Origin: UBA4951 sp963616935
Lineage (GTDB): Bacteria; Bacillota_I; Bacilli_A; RFN20; CAG-826
Direction: 5' to 3'
NCBI GenBank assembly: GCA_963616935.1
Contig: CAVEMS010000008.1
Span: forward strand, 1 to 44,085
DNA: 44,085 bases
A program made the translations under genes and the position numbers. The notes beneath the pieces are model-generated. The model was not told the DNA's origin and made no database searches. It saw nothing but the letters and a program-made list of their open reading frames with translations. Below, in pieces: positions 42,495 through 44,085 of this stretch (positions within the stretch are counted from its first letter, which is position 1; each line of letters opens with the position of its first letter).

Positions 42495-42524
42495 AAAAAG
42501 GCCCGATACGAACGCATCAGACCT
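42495..42524 (-). terminator. Terminator downstream of the tRNA-Leu remnant
   Basis: On the minus strand AGGTCTGAT pairs with ATCGGGCCT (two G-U pairs that work only on this strand), followed by TTTTT. It lies 12 bp past the tRNA-like CCA end, as in a normal tRNA gene. Confidence 0.75.
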
Positions 42525-42536
42525 ATATTAATTAAG

Positions 42537-42618
42537 TGGCGTGGCTAACAGGATTCGAACCTGCATGTAGTTGCCCAATAGAGCCTAAGCCTTTTGTCAA
42601 CTATCGAAAATAGCTCGC
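42537..42618 (-). pseudogene. 3' half of tRNA-Leu (UAG), 5' half lost
   Basis: The minus strand contains the loop CTTAGGC (anticodon TAG), a class II variable region, T stem GCAGG/CCTGT with loop TTCGAAT, 3' acceptor strand TAGCCAC, discriminator G and CCA. The T arm is perfect. The 5' part is not: the expected acceptor strand GTGGCTA is missing (only four bases pair), there is no D arm, and the anticodon stem has an A-A and a G-U pair. Thus the break lies near or just before the anticodon arm. A truncated tRNA 3' end next to foreign-looking DNA is the typical scar of integration at a tRNA gene. Confidence 0.65.
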
Positions 42619-42643
42619 ATCAAAGTGTTTAATTGCGGCAATT

Positions 42644-43984
42644 TCAAAGTAAGAATGTCATGTAAATAGGCAAATATGTGGTGTCATTATCGTAACTTAA
42701 TGTCTTTGGAGAAATGACGGTTTTATTGAATTTCAATTGGGGGTATTTTGATTTTAAGCTCGATAAAGAAGATGTGGTGAAACGTTTGGTTGACTTAACT
42801 TCAATCGCGTTCATTTTACCTTTTTTGAAAACTACGAAATCTATTTCATATCTTTTGTCGTTCAATTCGAATGTGTGATAGAAGGGTTTTCTTGCGTTGC
42901 ACACAAGGCTTTGTGCGACTAGCGACTCGTACAAAACCCCGAAATTCGCCCCATCAAGATTTCCTGTTCTTATCTTTAAGTAAGTTTTTTCGCAATCTTC
43001 ATTAACGCTTCCGATTAATGAGCTCAACATTAATCCAACATCAAGCGGATACAACTTAAAATTGCTCTCCTCTTTGACCAAAGAACCAAAACTTAGATCT
43101 GATGAGCGATAAACTGCGTTTACTATTTTCGAATCTTCTAAATCCTTAAGCGACCTTTGATACGCTCGAAATGTGTTTTGGCTTCTAATGTTTGTTTTAA
43201 TTCTCTTAGACCAAGATTTCAACGCCGGAAGCATGGAGTTATAAATGCTTAAGGAATCGGTTCTGCATTTGTTATCGTGTTTTCTTAGATCGTCTTCATA
43301 AAGTTTCAATATATCTTGTTTTTCCTTTTCGCAGCGCATGAAAGAGTTCGTTTCTTGATATAAGGAGATGACCTTAGGCATCCCGCCGAGCGCTAAATAG
43401 AGCCTAAAATCGTCCATTAATTGCTTATGGACATTCTCATCGATGCATCTACGCTCATTTAAGGTTTCTCTTAGGAGGTTACATTTTTCATCCCAGCCAA
43501 AAGCCCAACAAAATTCTTCAAAATCCATTGGATGCATCTCGATTCTTCTCTCTTCGGATGGAATTTGTATATCTTTCGTGTTCTCTCTTATGGAAATTAA
43601 CGAACCAGTCTCGATGTAATCAAATCTTCCATCAGAAACGAGTGCCTTAATCGCCTGCCTCGCTAAGGGAAAATGCTGAACTTCATCGAATATTATCAAA
43701 TCGCCTTGTTTTAACGTCTTCCCAAAGAATAAAAATAAATCCGAAAAAAATTGATCCATTGATGTCTTGCTGTCTGGATTTATCTTTTTAAATAGATTCT
43801 TAACATCATTTGATGCGTAAGTAAAATCGATGTAGATGAAACTGTTGTACTCATTCTTCGCGAATTCTTTGACTATTGTGGTTTTGCCCACTCGTCTTGC
43901 ACCTTCAATCAAAAGGGCTGAGTTTTTGTTTCTTTCTTCCTTCCATTCTTTAATTTGTTCGTATATTTTTCTTTTGAATTCCAT
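42644..43984 (-). CDS. AAA_14/DUF4143 ATPase
   Basis: A 446-residue ATP-binding protein with Walker A GARRVGKTT (about 29-37), Walker B LIIFDEVQHFP (about 97-107) and sensor region YIETGSLISI. The C-terminal ~130 residues (LYESLVAQSLVCNARKPFYH, YEIDFVVFKKGKMNAIEVK) have the DUF4143 nuclease-like D...ExK pattern: Asp of EIDFVV and Glu-Val-Lys of AIEVKS. The family is widespread in gut bacteria and often multicopy and mobile; its role is unknown. Base composition is visibly more AT-rich than the neighbours, and codon choice differs from the genes at 10-37 kb, suggesting transfer. It starts at ATG 43984 and is preceded by a 33-bp tandem repeat. Confidence 0.88.
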   Translation of the reverse strand: MEFKRKIYEQIKEWKEERNKNSALLIEGARRVGKTTIVKEFAKNEYNSFIYIDFTYASNDVKNLFKKINPDSKTSMDQFFSDLFLFFGKTLKQGDLIIFDEVQHFPLARQAIKALVSDGRFDYIETGSLISIRENTKDIQIPSEERRIEMHPMDFEEFCWAFGWDEKCNLLRETLNERRCIDENVHKQLMDDFRLYLALGGMPKVISLYQETNSFMRCEKEKQDILKLYEDDLRKHDNKCRTDSLSIYNSMLPALKSWSKRIKTNIRSQNTFRAYQRSLKDLEDSKIVNAVYRSSDLSFGSLVKEESNFKLYPLDVGLMLSSLIGSVNEDCEKTYLKIRTGNLDGANFGVLYESLVAQSLVCNARKPFYHTFELNDKRYEIDFVVFKKGKMNAIEVKSTKRFTTSSLSSLKSKYPQLKFNKTVISPKTLSYDNDTTYLPIYMTFLL

Positions 43985-44011
43985 GCCAATATTCTATCTT
44001 TCCTTATTGGC

Positions 44012-44040
44012 AATTTAGCATTTTCTAAATGAAATTTCAA
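44012..44040 (-). promoter_or_regulatory. Promoter of the AAA_14/DUF4143 gene, inside the tandem repeat
   Basis: TTGAAA (rc of 44035-44040) and TAAATT (rc of 44012-44017) are 17 nt apart. The -35 box lies inside the first repeat copy; the second copy holds TTGATA at the same place but no -10. Confidence 0.55.
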
Positions 44041-44085
44041 TTGAATGGTTGCATTTTCTAAATGAAATATCAATTGAATGGTTGC
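44018..44085. repeat. 33-bp direct tandem repeat running off the window end
   Basis: Two copies (44018-44050 and 44051-44083) differ at one base, and a third begins at 44084. Each carries an AT-rich inverted core (GAAATTTC in copy 1). Copies abut with no spacer. The array lies directly upstream of the ATPase gene. Confidence 0.85.

Larger units (their letters stand above)
42148..42643. other. Intergenic region with two terminators and a tRNA-Leu remnant
   Basis: 496 bp with no coding sequence. From left: a plus-strand terminator (42177-42225), about 270 AT-rich bp without recognisable signal, a minus-strand terminator (42495-42524) and the tRNA-Leu-like remnant (42537-42618). Confidence 0.65.

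Noticed and set aside
42537..42618. tmRNA 3' end or functional tRNA-Leu
   Set aside because: No tmRNA 5' domain or tag frame, and the D arm and 5' acceptor strand are missing, so a functional tRNA is unlikely.
44018..44085. Possible CRISPR array start
   Set aside because: Copies abut with no spacers and no cas gene is present; it is a plain tandem repeat.
1..44085. Genome-wide UGA = Trp code (table 4), as in many Mollicutes
   Set aside because: UGA ends feoA inside the feoB overlap, the first exporter half, the importer ATPase and others, so it is a normal stop in this genome.

Overview
The window looks like chromosome from an uncultured, host-associated (gut-type) member of the Bacilli/Mollicutes-related Firmicutes. 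The evidence is Gram-positive style: strong Shine-Dalgarno sites (GGAGG), many lipoproteins with a lipobox, CcpA/LacI-type operators, TTGACA/TATAAT promoters, and proteins of Firmicutes families. UGA is a normal stop here: several genes overlap their neighbours through ATGA (feoA/feoB, the two ABC exporter halves), so translation table 11 applies. No 16S rRNA or species marker is present, so the lineage is inference.

Layout. 1-5 kb (mostly minus strand): tRNA-Ser(UGA), tRNA-Ile with the rare UAU anticodon, oligoendopeptidase F and a membrane protein, an elongator tRNA-Met, an acidic lipoprotein and a TetR regulator. 5.2-6.1 kb: a broken BRO-type antirepressor gene. 6.1-9 kb: tRNA-Arg(UCG) and purB-purA. 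9.1-13.9 kb: a metal block, with a DtxR-type regulator divergent from feoA-feoA-feoB plus a small membrane protein, then a ZIP transporter and a heavy-metal-associated (HMA) domain protein. Two matching 16-bp inverted repeats lie in the divergent region. 14-17.6 kb: a heterodimeric ABC exporter with one degenerate ATP site. 17.8-19.7 kb: an aminothiazoline-carboxylate hydrolase-like protein and an unrecognised reading frame interrupted only by two UGA codons.

20-37.8 kb is the main accessory unit, read here as a glycan uptake and degradation locus. It has two secreted beta-sandwich proteins, each behind a perfect cre-type operator, and an AraC regulator facing a long operon. The operon encodes two permeases, a solute-binding lipoprotein, a DUF4091/GH123-like lipoprotein, a further beta-sandwich lipoprotein, a short MalK-like ATPase, three membrane proteins (the last resembling YesL/DUF624), a GH130 phosphorylase and a GH20-type hexosaminidase. 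Inferred flow: glycan is bound and trimmed at the surface, imported, then phosphorolysed (GH130) and freed of N-acetylhexosamine (GH20) in the cytoplasm. The combination of GH123-like, GH130 and GH20 suggests an N-acetylhexosamine/mannose-containing (host-type) glycan.

38-42.2 kb holds surface lipoproteins: one with a collagen-like G-X-Y stretch, InlB-type repeats and a DUF6273 domain, and a divergent pair ending in a second InlB-repeat/DUF6273 protein. 42.2-44.1 kb contains the 3' half of a tRNA-Leu(UAG) with its terminator, next to an AT-rich AAA_14/DUF4143 ATPase preceded by a 33-bp tandem repeat. This looks like the edge of an inserted element that continues beyond the window.
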